From: Patagioenas fasciata
Taxonomy: Eukaryota; Chordata; Aves; Columbiformes; Columbidae
Direction of reading: 5' to 3'
NCBI RefSeq assembly: GCF_037038585.1
Contig: NC_092523.1
Span: 1,927,001 to 1,991,000, forward strand
DNA length: 64,000 nt
The notes under the pieces are model-generated. The model was not told where the DNA came from. It searched no databases and saw nothing but the letters and a program-made list of their open reading frames with translations. This document shows positions 23,701-38,700 of the stretch, in pieces (within the stretch, counting starts at the first letter, position 1; every line of letters begins with the position of its first letter). A program made the position numbers and the translations under genes.

Positions 23701-26700
23701 CTGTCACAGATAGAGCAGCGAGACAAACACATGGCAAAGCTGAGCTCCCAACAGAAGCTCAGAGGCCACCAGACAAATAAAAGAGAAAAGGGGAAAGAAA
23801 AGCAAATACAGCAATTATCCTCACCACACAAAAATAAACCAGCCAGTTGGGCCAACCGCTGCAGCCTGATACAAAACCCCTCGCGTTCCAATCAAAGCAG
23901 AAAACCCCAAGAGTTTGGTTGTGTCGAAGATGCCCAAGGTCAACAGCTGGAGGCGATTTGGGCTGAAGCTCTGGGAGACTCAAGGCTGAAATGCAGAGCA
24001 GCACAGAAGTAACAGCATCGGGGGGACAATCACAACCAGCTCCCATAGACAGAGCTGAAATGTTATTTTATTCTGATTTTCATTCCGTTTGGGTTTGGTT
24101 TGGTCTTTCACCAAACGTGACTTCATTTGTGGACTAACCAAGATTTTCCTGCGTAGGCATTGAGGGGTCTTGGCTCCACAAACCGCATCTACTGGCCTAC
24201 AAGTAGCAGCAAATACACCCAAAAGCGAAAGCACAGCTCGAGGAGGATTTTGTAAGCACATCGAATCATAGGGTCCAGGACAGAAGAGGCTCCAGGACAG
24301 GAGAATGCACACGAACACAAGATCTTTCTCTCACTTCGGTTGCGCTGCAGAGTCAACAAGCGACATCTATTTTGGTTTTTTAAAATAAGAAATAAAGAAA
24401 TAGAAGGAAGGGCAGAAGGTGGATATGGGAAATACCTCAGGATTCAGCTGTTGAGCATAGGGAAGCTTTACGGAGACACGCAATGGGGCAGAGGCCTTTT
24501 TGTAGCTGCTCAGCAGTTTGCAGCAAAGCTTAAGCTGGGAACTGCAAGAGATGTTTGGGGTGTTTTTTGCATATGCACATATGAGTAAAAACATGCATGG
24601 AAACAGAGGATTCTGAGTCCAAGATCTGCATCTTTTTACTTGCACACCATGCGAGTGCACAGCAGGATATCTTGAATTAACGGGGGTTTTTTAAGTCTAT
24701 AGCATGGAAACAGTTGTGTGCAGAGCCTGGTTCACCCAAACGAGCAGGGTCTGCGTTGGAGCATCCGGCTGCTGGTCGGTCTCCTGAGATACTTCATAGA
24801 CCTGTGCAAGGACCAAAAACGGGTGGGAAAGGACTCCTGCCAGTCCAGGTCAGGCATATGATCACGTTACGCTTTGAGAAACTCAAGGAACTCTCTGCTT
24901 TATCCTCGTTTGCCACTTGATTTGAGCTGCACTGCAAATGCTGGTATCAACTCCTTGCACTAAAGGACAGTGAGACGGGGAGGTGCAGGGGCCAGAGCTG
25001 GAGCAGCTACAAAACCCACCGCAAAGCCCAAAATACAAGGACAGAGCACGTCACAACAGCTCCAACCACCTCTCCTTCCCCCAGAAGGTATCTCCACGCT
25101 GTGGATCAACATCTCCTGTGCCTCAGCGGGAGGGAATCCCAAACCGAATTGCAGCGTTTACTCAATTGGACAAATTTGAGGCTTTTAACTTGTCACTGTG
25201 GCAGTTTGGCAGCCTTCCCCCCAGCTCTGAATTATGATATTTTGACATTTAAATGCAAACACTGCAAGCAACCATGAGCAGCAGACAGAGAGAGGACGGT
25301 GCTGCAGATTCACTGCGATCCTTGGGGCAGGACAGTGACCCATGGACCAGCTGGGTGGGCTTGGACAAGAATCATAGAATAGAAGCACAGAATCATTTTG
25401 GTTAGAAAAGACCCTGATGATCAAGGAGTCCAACCATTAACCCAGCACTGCCAAGTCCACCACTGCCCCATGTCCTGAGAACCTCATGTCCGTCTGTCCA
25501 GCCCTCCAGGGATGGTGACTCCAGCACTGCCCTGGGCAGCCTGTTCCAATGCCCCACAGCCCTTTGGGGAAGAAATTGTTCCCCACATCCAACCTCAACC
25601 TCCCCTGGGCAACTTGAGGCCGTTTCCTCTGCTCCTGGCGCTTGTTCCTGGGGAGCAGAGCCCGACCCCCCCTGGCTCCAAGCTCCTTTCAGGCAGTTCA
25701 GAGATCAGAAGGTCTCCCCTCAGCTCCTGTTCTCCAGCTGAACCCCCCAGGTCCCTCAGCCGCTCCCATCACACTTGTGCTCCAGCCCCTCACCAGCTCC
25801 GTTCCCTTCTCTCCACTCGCTCCAGCACCTCAAGGCTTTTCTTGGTGTGAGGGGCCCAGAACTGACCCCAGGATTCATGGTTTGTCCTCCCCAGGTCCCA
25901 GCACAGGTTCGGTCACTGCCCTGGGCCTGCTGGCCACACCAGTGCTGGTCCCAGCCAGGATGCTGGTGGCCTCTTGGCCACCTGGGCACACGCTGGTTCA
26001 TGTTCACCTGCTGTCACCAACACCCCCAGGTTCTTTTCCAGCTGCTCTTCCCCAGCCTGCAGCGTCCATGGCGTTGTTGTGACCCAAGTGCAGGACCCAG
26101 CACTTGGCCTCAGACCTCAGACAACTGGCCTCAGCCCATCCATCCAGATCCCTCTGTAGATCCTTCCCACCCTCGAGCAGATCCACACTGCCATACGGGC
26201 TCGACACTCCTCGATTTTCTCCTCCTCCCGTCATCATCACTTGGGTCTCCACAGAGATCGTTCACCTCTGAAAAAGACACCAAGACCCTACAGCAAGAGG
26301 TGTCAAGGAAAACGTTGCGCCCCAACACTGGAGGCATCTCAGCCTGCGAAGGAGTTAAACCCATAAATAACCAGTGCTTGCGTCTCCGTATGTACACAAG
26401 AAGCATGAAGGAGCCCTAATATTTCTTGGTGCTGTTTGTGCCTCGTACCGTGGTCCCCGAGCCCATGAGCCGGGCCTTTCCGTGTCGCTTGACGCGCAGT
26501 AGAGCCGCGGCTCGGCCGCCATCGGGACGCATGGCTGCGCGACCGGAGCGAGCGAGAAAAGACACAAATGTCATATTTCATCCTCCTCTTTTGTGGCTTT
26601 TCTTTTGTATTCACTTCGGGAATAACATTCTTTCCATTGGGAAGAGCCTGATTTTCCATTAAATACAAAGCAGCTGCCATTTTGGAAACAAAAAGTTGAT

Positions 26701-29700
26701 TAAATACAGATGAACGTATGAAGAGCTCGAACCACTCTTCCTTCTGCTGATGTATCAGGGCAAAGCAGCTGCCAATTATGGCAGTGGGAAGACTTAAAGA
26801 GCGTGAACTGAATTGCTTCATCTCTGCTATATAATTTTATAACTGCAATTTGACGTTATAAGCAAAGAGGGGAAGGATCTCGGCGTCTGGAGCGCAACAC
26901 GGCGCACGCAGAGCCGCCCGGTGCACCCGCACCAAGGGCTCCTCACCCCTCGCACACACGTGGCCGCTCCAGATTGCCCATTTACGCAGACGCCGCCATG
27001 CCGAGGGGAGGGTCGGCATGTCGCCGTGACGTACGGCCGCCGGGTGGAAACGCAACTGTGACATGACTTAAGGTCCAGATGTTGAACAGACTGGAAAGGA
27101 GGATGAGCTCAAAACAACAGCAAAAACCCACCCCACCCACCCACTCCATTTCCACTCCATGAGCCATCAACGCTCCGATCGGGAGGTATTTTTCTCTTCC
27201 GAGTGGAGCAGATGGTGGAGTGACCAACAACCAAGCAGCATATGAAACAGCAGCTCATTTTACATCTTTTCCACAAACTATATTTGATGTTAAATTTCTG
27301 TTTTCAATACTGAGATGTTATAGTTAAAAAACAGAGAGAAGAAAAGGATGGATAGCGTCAGATGTAGAAATTACCGTTATCTTGGTTTTTAACTAACCCA
27401 TTGAGCTCTCTTTATCTATCGCCTCTCAGGAAACCCAATGAAGAAAGACCACAGTGACCACAAGAAAGGAGGTTGTAGCATGGAGGGTGTTGGGCTCTGC
27501 TCCCACATAGCAAGTGATAGGACCAGGGGAAATGGCCTCAAGTTGCACCAGGAGAGGTTGAGGTTGGATGTGGGAACAATTTCTTCCCCAAAGGGCTGTG
27601 GGGCATTGGAACAGGCTGCCCAGGGCAGTGCTGGAGTCACCATCCCTGGAGGGTTGGACAGATGGACATGAGGTTCTCAGGGACGTGGTTTAGTGCTAGA
27701 GTTGGGTTATGGTTGGACTCCATGATCCTGAGGGTCTCTTCCAACCAGAATGATTCTATGGTTCTATGATCTGCACTTCTCAAGGCTTTTCTTGTTCTTT
27801 CTTGTTATTACATCTAACCTAGGCTGCAGGAACCAGGGAGAACACGTTGACGGTCATGGAATGACGTGTCCATGTCATTCACACCAAGAGCACCCAACCG
27901 TGCTCACACGACTATTGGCTCCAAACGACGGCCGTGAGCTCCCAACGCTTCTCCGTGCAACCTCAGTTCATGTGACCCCTGCACAGGGACCCCAAAGGAT
28001 GTTGCCCTCGAAGGTTGGGCTCCTCTGGGCAGGTGGGTCTCCTCCCATGGGTGGGCTAAGGAAGATAGTTGGGGACTTTGGGAGCAGACGTGGTGCTCAC
28101 CGAGGTTCCTTTTGCATGTTCACAGCTTAAGAGAAGCCTTACAAGATTTCACGTTGCCAGCAGACGAACCAAGAGGAAAGCATAAAATTGCAAAGTCTAT
28201 TGCTTCGCTTAAATTTGAGCCTAAAGGGGGGGGAAAAAACCCCATATTTCAACTTCTGTTGGGGTTTTTGGAAGACAGACGCTGGGGCTCTGGTGCAGGA
28301 GGCAGCAGGTGTGTTTGAATTCCTTCCGCTGAGGGTGGATTTTCGGCTGCCAAATTCCCCGCGCTGCACATTCGATTCTTTGTGTACGTACGTGCATGCA
28401 AAAGGGAGCACAAACCAGCTTTATAAACCTCCGTTTGTAAAATAAAAATCAAAGCCAAACATGCCGAGGTGACTACACAAAGGGAAGCAATACCTGGGGA
28501 AGCGTGCACACCCTGGTTTAAAGGATTTATGGGACTGGGCATTTTAGCTTCAATTAATTTTAAGAGTGCTGAAAGCAGACAAGAAACCATGTAATTACAA
28601 GATAACTTGGCTTACCCAGCTTCGAGTTAACTAGCGCTCCCGGGTTAATCAGAGGTCAGGCTTCTCCCCAGCCAACAGAGCTAAAACCACCGCATTTGAA
28701 TGCTTTGCTCCTCGCTTTAAAGCAACCCAAAGTTCTTGTTTTGACCCCTTCATTTTGGGAAGTATTGGGGATTTTGGAGACACTTGAGAAGAGCGGAGGA
28801 GCAAAGCCGAGCCGGCAGACCACACAGCCGAGAGCGCCGCTCCATCACCGGCCCCGCGTATTCCCTCGTTTTAAGGGCGTTTTGCCCAAGCTTCAGGGCG
28901 AGCTGGTCCAAGTAACCCCTCAAGAGACCCAGATCATCTCCGGAGAGCAGAGGAAGCTGCCTGAGGACCATCCAGAGAGGATTTTAGATGCTGTTCATCC
29001 GCGGCTGGGCCCCATGCAAGTCGCTTTTCTTAATGCGCGTCTGTGTCTACAACACTAAGAAACTTCCAGGATTTTCCACAACTACTTCCCACCGGACATT
29101 TTAAAGCCCGTTACAATTACTCCTTTGTCCTGCTATTATTTTGTGCAATCAGATTTTTATTTTTCAATCTCTTCTAGACAGGCAGATTAGTGATTTATTT
29201 CCGCCAGTTAACGCAAACTACCTAGAGAACACAAAATTAGAGGGGTTAAAAGGAAAATTAGGATCTGTTGCAGTTAAGGACAAAACCAACTAAGAGCAAG
29301 CCAGCAAAGTCCCACCATATAAAGGGATTACTCCATCCCTGACCCTTTCCAGGGGACCTCCAGGTATTATTTTTCATTGATTTACCTTAATGAAACTAAT
29401 GCACCCCTCTCCATGGGAAGCTGACTCCATAGCTGTCTAGGCACTGGATTCAATTAAAGAAATAAATACATCTGGCTTCTAAACGGTTGAAAGTCTTGAA
29501 AAGCCAGCGGCAATACCATTACTTTCTGGCATCTGTGTCTCTTGGAGTGCGCCCCGAGGACACCGCGGAGGATGCGTGACATTCAGCATCGCTCGCGGGG
29601 CGATGCCCCAAGCGTCCCCACTCCTGCCACCCCAGCCCTGCCTTGGATGCACCTCTGGCCTCCAATTGCTTTAACGTGGCTCTTTCTTTCCAGAAGCCGG

Positions 29701-32700
29701 CGTTGATTTGAGACCTCGATGTTGACTTAGCAACCACCAGGTGCCCAGAGCCTGCAAATACTCCAGGCTTAGCTACGCTCAGTTTCCAGGAGAAGGGGTA
29801 CACACATCCAACCGCGGAGCATCAAGGCTCAGCGTTCAAATTGGTGAGCGGGAGCTTAAAGGCAAAAGAACAAGCAGAAGCGAGGCGGCTCGGGAGCACT
29901 TTGCTTGCGATCCGTCCGGGGAAGCGCCGCGGCTTTTTGCCTCCCGCAACGTCAAACAAGCAGAAATGACAATTAGAGGGGTTCGTTGAACCAGAAGGCA
30001 GGTCCGAAAAGGTCTCCTTCGCTTTCTTTGTGCTAATTGCCCTAATCCAAAGAGGGAGATAGCAAACGTCAAGAAGCCGCGGGATTATCTGGATGAAACG
30101 GAGTTGGAGCGCTCTGGCCGCAGGGCAGGCTTAGCCATCCAAGTCCCGGCTCAGAGCACTTAGACCAGGAGGAACGTCAGGATGAAACCTCCCCAGGGGA
30201 TTTGTCTGAACAAGACAGGGGGAGCGAGGGAATTTTACAGAGATCTTTGCTCTTTCAAGCAGAGGTTGAAGATCCCATCATGCTTTCCATAATAACAGGC
30301 ATTCTTCCTAATTACCCGCACATTTAGGGATGCGTGGGGGTTAAAAATAGACAATTAAATGCAATCAATAATTTAGCAACGCTACTCGCTTGTGGGCAAC
30401 GTATCTGGAAGAAAACTCTTCCCCCTGGTCTCGTATTTACCCTGTTGATTTAAACTTCTACTCAGTCCTTTCCTTCCCACCCTTCCGGGACTAAGGACCT
30501 TTTCTGGTTCAACTCGCCCTCCAGCACTTGAGGTGCAAGCAGAGCGGACCAAACGCGCACGGCACGCGGTCTGGTACTCACCGACATGGTAGAGTGGACA
30601 TCTATATCCCCCTACAGAGGACAACACAGGGAGGTGAAAGTCAAATGCAGAAGAGAGCAAAGCAACAGCGAGAAAGGCAGAAGAGGTTCCCGTCGGTCAC
30701 CGCCCGGAGGTGCCTACAACCCAACGCTCCAACCGGGGCACAGGCTGCTCCGCAGAGGATGGAAATAGCAAAATATGGGCTCTTTGAACCTGGTCTGAGC
30801 ATCACAAGGCACGTTTTACTGCTATTAAATGTGCTCCGCAAGTCAACATCCACGTTCCTCACCCCTCGTGCTTCTAAGGTGGAGGTGACGGATGTCAAAC
30901 CCTAGTGGGGGACAGTAGGTGGCAGGAACCAAAACCTGCTCAGCTCTTCCGAGGGCAAGGGGATGTTATTTAAGCCCAGATGGGACTCATGTAAATCTAA
31001 AGAAGGTGTCTTTGGCGCTCAGATGGTGTTTCCATGATGCTTTTATTCCGCTTGGGTCCCTCCCAACGTGGCCAAGGCCGTGGTTGGTGCAAAGGTCAGG
31101 ACATTTTACTCCCATGCCCAGCGCCTTGCCTTTTAAAATATTACAGAGGGATTCGGCTTTTTAAACAAAAACATACGTAATAATTATCTTCCAAAAGAAA
31201 ATAAACGCTTCCAAAGCTCACTCTGGCCAAGCAAGAGCTGCCGGGGCCGATGTAGAGATGCCAATGGGGTGAATAAGGGAACAACTTTGCAGGTGGAGTG
31301 GGCGCAGCGGCTCCGGCTGAAATCCGCGCCTGCCATCTGCAGAAATGAGCTCAAAAGGGCCAAAAAATACAACAACAACCCTAAAGCCCCTCTGCAGAGG
31401 ATTCAGGCTGAAGCGCTTGAAACGGCCGAGGCTCCATCGCTGAAAGATTGCTTCCCCTTCCCGGGTCAGCATCACCTCTTGACCTGCCCTGATTACCTTC
31501 CAAAGGAGGTTATCAAGATACAAGACTAACAGAGGATTAAAGGAAACTTAAAATAAAAACAAAACACCCCCCCTTTCCCCTACCGCTGCTCCCCTCCCCC
31601 TTGAAAACATCCTTGCTTTGTTAACCTGACAGTTGGGGAGGTGTTGACACAACCCTCCATCGTTGAGCAGCTTAATGTCAACAAATCAGTGTGTTTGGAG
31701 CAGCCCTGTCAATGCGATTTACATTAACTTGTCTAACAAGAAATAAAAACAACAATCAGCCGTCAAAGACAAAAGGCTTTTTCAGTCATTCTTTTCAAAG
31801 TATTACGCTGGAAATGGTAATTCTTGAGGCCGTGCTCCTTTACTTGCTGAAAACCAGAAACCACCTTTTTTTTTTTTCTAAATTACTATTTTTTTTTCCT
31901 TTAAAAACAACAAAAAAAGGCATTTTCTTTTAAAGGAGGCCCGAGCATCCCATGTTAATAAGCTCCGCAGCAGCAGGAACCAACCCTCCCTGGTTACCGC
32001 AGGAAGAGGGCAGCCTTGAAGCCAAATGTTAATTATGCTTTGCGTTCCACCAGCGTGTTATTTGCTTTGAGACATTTGGGGCACTTAGCGGAGAAATTTT
32101 CCAATTGTGGCTCTAAACCACCATAAAAATGTCGTGGGGCAGCGGCACGAACCAAAACCCCGTTTGCGTCGCCGTGACCTTTTCCTGCCCCCCTGCCCAC
32201 GTTGTACCCGCCGCAATGGGGGCTCAGCGCCCCAAAGCAAAGGTGGGAAAAATAAATCAGTGCCAGGGATTCCTAATATGAAAAGGTTTCCACCATGTCC
32301 CGCAATGATGCTCTAAAGGGAAAATTAGGGTTGCAATTCCTGCTTGAATGCTGGAGAACGTGGAGGCTCTTGATGCCACTCCATGAGCCAGGACTAACTT
32401 TGGTCTGGGTTGTTTTTCCTGCTTGGGTTGGACCAGCAAATCTGCTTGGCCAGAGAGGTGGTGGATGAACCATCCCTGGAGACATCCCAGGCCAGGCTGG
32501 ACGGGGCTCTGAGCAACCTGAGCTGGTGAAGATGTCCCTGCTCATCTATGTGACCCTTCAACCCAAACCATTCTATGATCCTATGACCTCCAGAGGTCCC
32601 TTCCAACCTCAACTCTTCCGCAATTCGCCTCAATAAATACACGAAAAATTCCGCCTCGGATCCAAAAACACAACACTTAATGCCCAAATCTTGCCTTGGA

Positions 32701-35700
32701 GTCACCTTTTAACTCGCTCAGCAACTCCGCTTCTCTTCACCCCCTCTCCGAAAAGTTGACCCAAGTCAACCGGACCCTTCAAGGCCGTTTCACGTGCCCT
32801 GGAGCCTTGACCTCAGAGAGGTTTCCTGCAGACGAGACAATGGGATTACTCACACCCGTCAAGCCAAGGAGCCGCCTGCATTTTTGCAGGCTCAGGGCTT
32901 TCGGCTCCGTTCTATTACAGGACAGCGCTTTTTGTTGGTGTAATTTCAGTACGGTAACCACCGACATGCCCAGGCTGAGCTGCTTTGATCACCAGGTGAA
33001 GGGTTTGCTCGGTGTAATTACTGTCGTGACAAAAGGCAGGTGAGTAGCTCATCTCCTGCCCCTTAGTCATCTCCTGAGATCGCCGCTTTTCTCCTGAAAA
33101 AATGCCGCAAGTTCAAATACTAGGAAAGCGCTTCTCACGCATTAAAATCGTGTAAATTGAGTCAACGTGAAGGTACCTGCCCTGGAAGACACGGGCATTT
33201 CCAAACCAGCAAAGGACAGGAGATAGGAAGGGATGGTGTTGCGTGGAGGCCACTTCTAGGAATGAGAAGACGCTCCACTCTCCAAGGATGGTTCACAACC
33301 ACTCGCTTTTCTTCGCAAGCTACTGGCAGCGTGGAAATCATATCTATTATAGATGGACAAACTCATTTCAAACTGGGTGGCAGCCCCTCTTAGATGGTGA
33401 CCATGTAGTGCTGATGATTTGGACCAGCTCTACCTCATCACTACCAATCCTGCAATAGCCTCTTTTACTTATAATCCACTCTTTTTGGAGATAGTTCCTT
33501 TCCCCCCTGACCCCTCTCTTCCACAAATGAAGCTCGTCCCTCATAATTGGTGCTTTCAAAAACATCTCTCTCATTTTTCTGCATTGCTTTAGGCAGATGT
33601 GAGCTTCCACACACCTTGTTCTCCTACAATTCATTTAGCTAAGTGCAGAAGTTTTAATGTGTTTCTAAATAAGCCGCTGGAAAAAGGCCCTTGAACCCCA
33701 CAACGGCGACCCAGCAGAGACACCAAGGGAGCTGGGTGTCTTTTTCATGGACCCTGATCTTTCTCTGACATGTTCTCACCCACCATTGCCTTTAAGGGTA
33801 TGTGGGGACCTGACCCTACCGTTCAATGATGGATCTGCACAGCGCTCCCATAAAGAAACTCCAATAGACACCAAGAAACCCCAGACCTACGTCTCTACAA
33901 GCCACTGAACCAGATCTACAGCTTCACAAATCAGATTGCAGCACCTGATTGACTTCTTCCCCTATTTCACAGGGATTTCAGGAGGATCAGGGCCAGCAAC
34001 ACCTTGAAGAGAAGGTGCTGCGTGCCTGTTGGTTGAGCAGCACCAGCACATTACCTGGCACATCCACCACAGCAACCTGCAGGCAGCCTTCTAATCCAGT
34101 TCTGGAAGAGAAAAGGCTGTTTCAATCTGTCTTGATCCTTTTTAGACCAATTACCTGCCCTCCCAGTCTCCAAAACAATTCTGACTGGCTCAAAAAGGGA
34201 ACGTTAAGGAAGATAAATCACTGCAGGCCCATCTCATAAATCACTGCGGGCACCTCTCCCCATCCTCATCTCTCTTGCCAGCCGCGCTTCACGCTCCGGT
34301 GCAGAGACCAATCTCCCTGTCAAACTCCGTTACTTGCTTGTGTAAGTATTTCAGTGTGATTTGTGGAAGCAGCCTCCAGGCCACAACCCATCCTGGTGCA
34401 GCCACATCGCCCTTTTTAAGGAGAAATAGAGCAGCTGAGGAATCCAGCACCTCCAGGCTGCAGAGGCCACCAGCCATGTTGCTCAGGGCTGCCAATGGAG
34501 AGGACACTTGGCAATAAACCTGGCCTGAACATGAAGATGGGCAAAAGCCCTTCCAACCTCTCCGCACGGAGGTAACACTTCATTTGTAAGCCTGCTCCAG
34601 TGATAACGGAGCCAAGAAAACATCTTCTCCTCAACAGCGAGCTGGGAAAGCCACTTCTCTTTGGGTGGCTTCATCCACAACACATCAATCCTCATTTCCA
34701 TCCCGCTCCCAAATATTCCTGCAGTGACAAAGTCGAAGCCGTGGAGAAGAATGCAGAGTTTTGGGGCTGTAAGACCTCCTGAAACGGCTCTGGGTGGTTG
34801 AACATCCAGCCGAGCGATCACAGTGGTGCAAACAAGCAGAACGAAGGAAACTGCCACTGTGTGTCATGATCCTTTTCTTCCTGTTTATATCCAAGATGCC
34901 CAGTGTGTGCTGGTGAACGACAACCCTGGGCACCCACTAACAACTACATAACAGTCCCGTAGAGAAGAATGAACTGAAATTGCTTTTAGGACAAATATAG
35001 TGCTCAGTGGATTTGCTATTTCAAAATATCTGCCGATTGAAGATACTCCTATGTATCTATCCATACAGCTCAGAACAAATCTTATTTAAAGAAAACAAAA
35101 AGCTGTTTGAGCAAAACCAAAACTCCCTGACAATGGTGTTTTTCCCTTTCAATGGGACACTACTCAGCCAAATGCAAAAAACAACATGAAATACATTTTT
35201 GGTCGCAATAACAGCATAAACACAAGCACATTTTGGACAGCAGAGAGAAGAAAGAAACACATGCTGCCTTCCAGCAGAGCAATATTTCGATGTAAGGAGT
35301 CCAGCGACTCGACAAACATTTGGAAATGGATCTGCAGCTCAAATAACAGACACCCTTACGCTGGGATCTCTTGAAAAAATCTCCAATGTCCATTAAGCTG
35401 AGAGTTAATACATCTAAAATATAGGTGGCTAGTGAGTTACGAGCCTACTTCTACATAGTGGCTTGTGATACGTCCCTCGGTCACGTATATGTAGAATTGC
35501 AAATACTTTGGGAGACTCGCTGCAACCCAACTTCTGGTAACATGTGAAACAGTTTGTTTTAAAAAGAGATTTGTTATTTCGCAACACTTGACAGTTTAAG
35601 GCCCCGATTCCATCATATTCCATAAAGCCTGAGCAACCCCAATGGCCCCATCGGATGCCCGTGTGCTCCCCAGCCTGAAGAAGAAAGCAAATGGGCTGAG

Positions 35701-38700
35701 GTTGCTTACCGGGAGATGGGTGAACACGGCGAACGTGCTGCGTAGAAAGCCAATGAGATCCACCAGGTAGTCGCTGGCCTTGCTGCCCGGCTCCATGGCC
35801 ATCCAGTCGTAGTCCGCCAACTGCAGGAACTGGTCGATCTTCTGGTTGAGGTTGGTGTAAATCTCCTCCTCGGCAGCATGGCGAGCGTCCTGGGAAACGA
35901 GACCTTACGTGGGATGGAGCCTCCACGTCTACACAAGTAACAGGACGTGAGATCGACCCAACCTATAGCTCAAAGTGTCTGTGGGCAACTACACGGCTTT
36001 GAAAGCCTAGGTTAGCTCAGGGTGGTGGGACATCCATCTAGTTGAAGAGGGGTTGGACGAGATGACTTCTGAAGGTTCCTTCCAACCCAAACCATTCTAT
36101 GACTCTATGACATGTGCCACCAGGTCAGCGGCAGACAAGGTCAAGCTGGTGTTTGTCTCTGATGCAACCAGGAAGACAAGGATGGAAAGGAGAGAGAGGT
36201 GGGAGAGGAACGTCCCATATGGAAGAAGGTTGAGACCCACCAAACTGTGTGCAGGTCTGAGGTTCGGGAAGGTCGCGGAGGGGCCTCCCTCCCAGAATAA
36301 GGGTAGGAAAACTCACCCTTAGGCCAAATATGTAGGTGATGCCAGAATGGACAATGGATGGACTTCCCTGGAGATGTGGGGCCTTAGACTCCTGCTGAGT
36401 GACCCCGAGGGCAAACCTCACCCAACCAACACCCTACTGTCACTCGAGTCCTCAGCGCTGTTCCCATCTCCTGCTCCCCAGCCATGGGTCACAATTCAGA
36501 CACCTCACAGTTGACCCATTTATGGCCTTAAGATTTCATATAAAGTATCTGGGTGGACACTCCTTGTTTCTAATTTAAAGACTGGGAAGTCTAGCAGGTT
36601 CTGCTGGCCCAGATTTTTAGGGGACAACGCCAAAAGGAGTGGAAAGATACAGAAATACAAGTTCTGAAAATCTATTCGTCTCTTGGGTGAAAGAGGAGAG
36701 CTTGCGGTCATGGCCAGACGTGGTTTTTGGTTCAAGTTTTTGTTTAAACCTTTAGATACTAAGTGCTGCAGTCACAGCCTGTAAATTAGGGCTATGCAGG
36801 CTCACGATCTCAACAGAATTAAAGCCCAAAAGCTGGTCTGATGGCGTAAGCCTCCCAGGATATGATCAAATTCCCTTCCAGCTCAGCTCAGCTCCCTACA
36901 GACACAACCACGTGTGCTTTGGGAGCACAAACTCTCCAGCCAAATACCAACAGCAACTCCCCAAGGTGGATCCACCAGCCTTCTCACCTTGAAGGTGGTG
37001 GTCCCGTAGAGTTTGGTAGTGTGGACGGTTTCTGGAAGCACGTTAGTGATGTTGGTTATGAACTCCTCCAGGAACTTGCAGGATTTCTCCAAGTGGGTGG
37101 TGTTTATAATGATCTGTACAAGCTGCAAAGGTAAAGAGGACATTCAACCATCGTGCTCCTGAAGCCAGGGACGTGCCGGCTTCAGAGATGCCAATTTTTA
37201 AGCGCTTGTGGCATGAAAAAGCTGACGCTGTACAAACACACTAAGCTCTGCTACAAGCTCAAAGGCTTTTCTCCTTCAACATGATCAGAAACTTAAATAA
37301 AAGATAATTTTGGGGGAAAAGCATTTCCCATGACAGCCACTAATACCACAGAAGGTTATTCTTGTAATGACTTTCCTACATTCAGCTGTCAGTCAGGGCT
37401 TGTTCCAGCGCCGTTCAGATACAACAGGCTCACCAAATGAAAACGCCACGTCAAATCCCAAGTATTCTGTCTGCTAATGAACCCTAAACAACCCATATCT
37501 TGAGTGACACCAAACAAGATCATACGAAGGCATTTAACAAAGAAACCACGAGGTTTTATGCTGCTGAGGGTGGTGTGGGTGAGCAGCAGGGCTCACCCTG
37601 CTATCTCTTTGGTTATAATACCCCTGTTATCTGCGATTTTCTTCACGCTGTCTTCTCAGTTGCCTTCCCATGGCGCTATTTCGAGATGTTGAAGCCAATG
37701 ATAGAGTAAAAGCTTTTGCTGAAGTCAAGCAACACAAGCATTTACAACCCAGAGCAAAACGATCCGGGCTCCCGCATCGGGATCACTGACTTGAAGCATC
37801 ATTCATCCCTTAAGTTGCTTTATTTTCCAAGCAGACTGCTGTGAATATTTTCAAGGTGCAACATAATCTATAACAAAACCTTCCCAAATAACGTCAGATA
37901 TTATGCCAAAACAGTTCTCTTCCAGACACAAAATATTATTAATATAACGCTGCAGACCGATATAATTTAATTGCTGGGTTATGGTGTTGCTGCTCCCAGG
38001 CACCTCCTCTTAAAGAAATGATTTTGAAACACAAATCGTCTGAATACAAGGGATGAATCAGTGACTCGAGTGTTGCAGGCAAAGAAATCTTGAAGTAACG
38101 CCACGAAGACCACAGCGCTCAACTCTTGCTGGTGCCAGATGACACGAGAAAGGGCAATGGTTGACGTTTGGGAGGTTCAGGGTGGATATTGGGAAGGAAA
38201 GGCATCATTAGGTAGCACAGAAGCGGAACAGGGTGCCCAGAGAAGCTGTGGGACCTCTGTTTTGAAGAAAGTCAAAGCGAGGGAGAGAAAGCCACGGTTG
38301 ACATGAGCCAAGTGGGCAATGATCCCACCTCCAGTGGGAGGTCGGACCAGATACCTCCAGAGGTCCCTTCCAGCCAATGCTTCTTTGATTTCGGTCAGGT
38401 TTTCATTTTTAAGGAATCAAATAATGATCTATTTGAACTCCTCTCGTTTTGTACTTGGTCCATGGGATGTATTACATAAAGAACCAGGAGGGCTTCTCAT
38501 TCCTGAACTCCTCGGATTAGTTTTATTCTCCATTTTCGCCTCCAAACAAGTGCTGGTTTGCATTTCCCGGTATCAGATAGCCCTGATGTAACAATTGTGA
38601 TATATTTTCCTATAGTTTCAAGTTAATTAAATATTAGATATTTCCAATGGTGTGAAATTCCTTCTAAACCTCTAATCATCACAATTTACTGTCCAGATCA

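Larger units (their letters stand above)
13866..35709 (-). other. EXOC6B intron, 21.8 kb
   Basis: This is the longest complete intron in the window. It carries CR1 copies at 14011, 16111, 20340, 20535, 20815, 25371, 27467 and 32448, the 24-bp and 26-bp tandem repeats, and CpG-dense patches near 17700-18010, 26440-26570 and 26880-27060. From 27771 to 32447 no interspersed repeat is evident. In 32588-35709, 28100-32440, 21507-22548 and 22803-25370 no gene or RNA is recognised. Confidence 0.85.
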
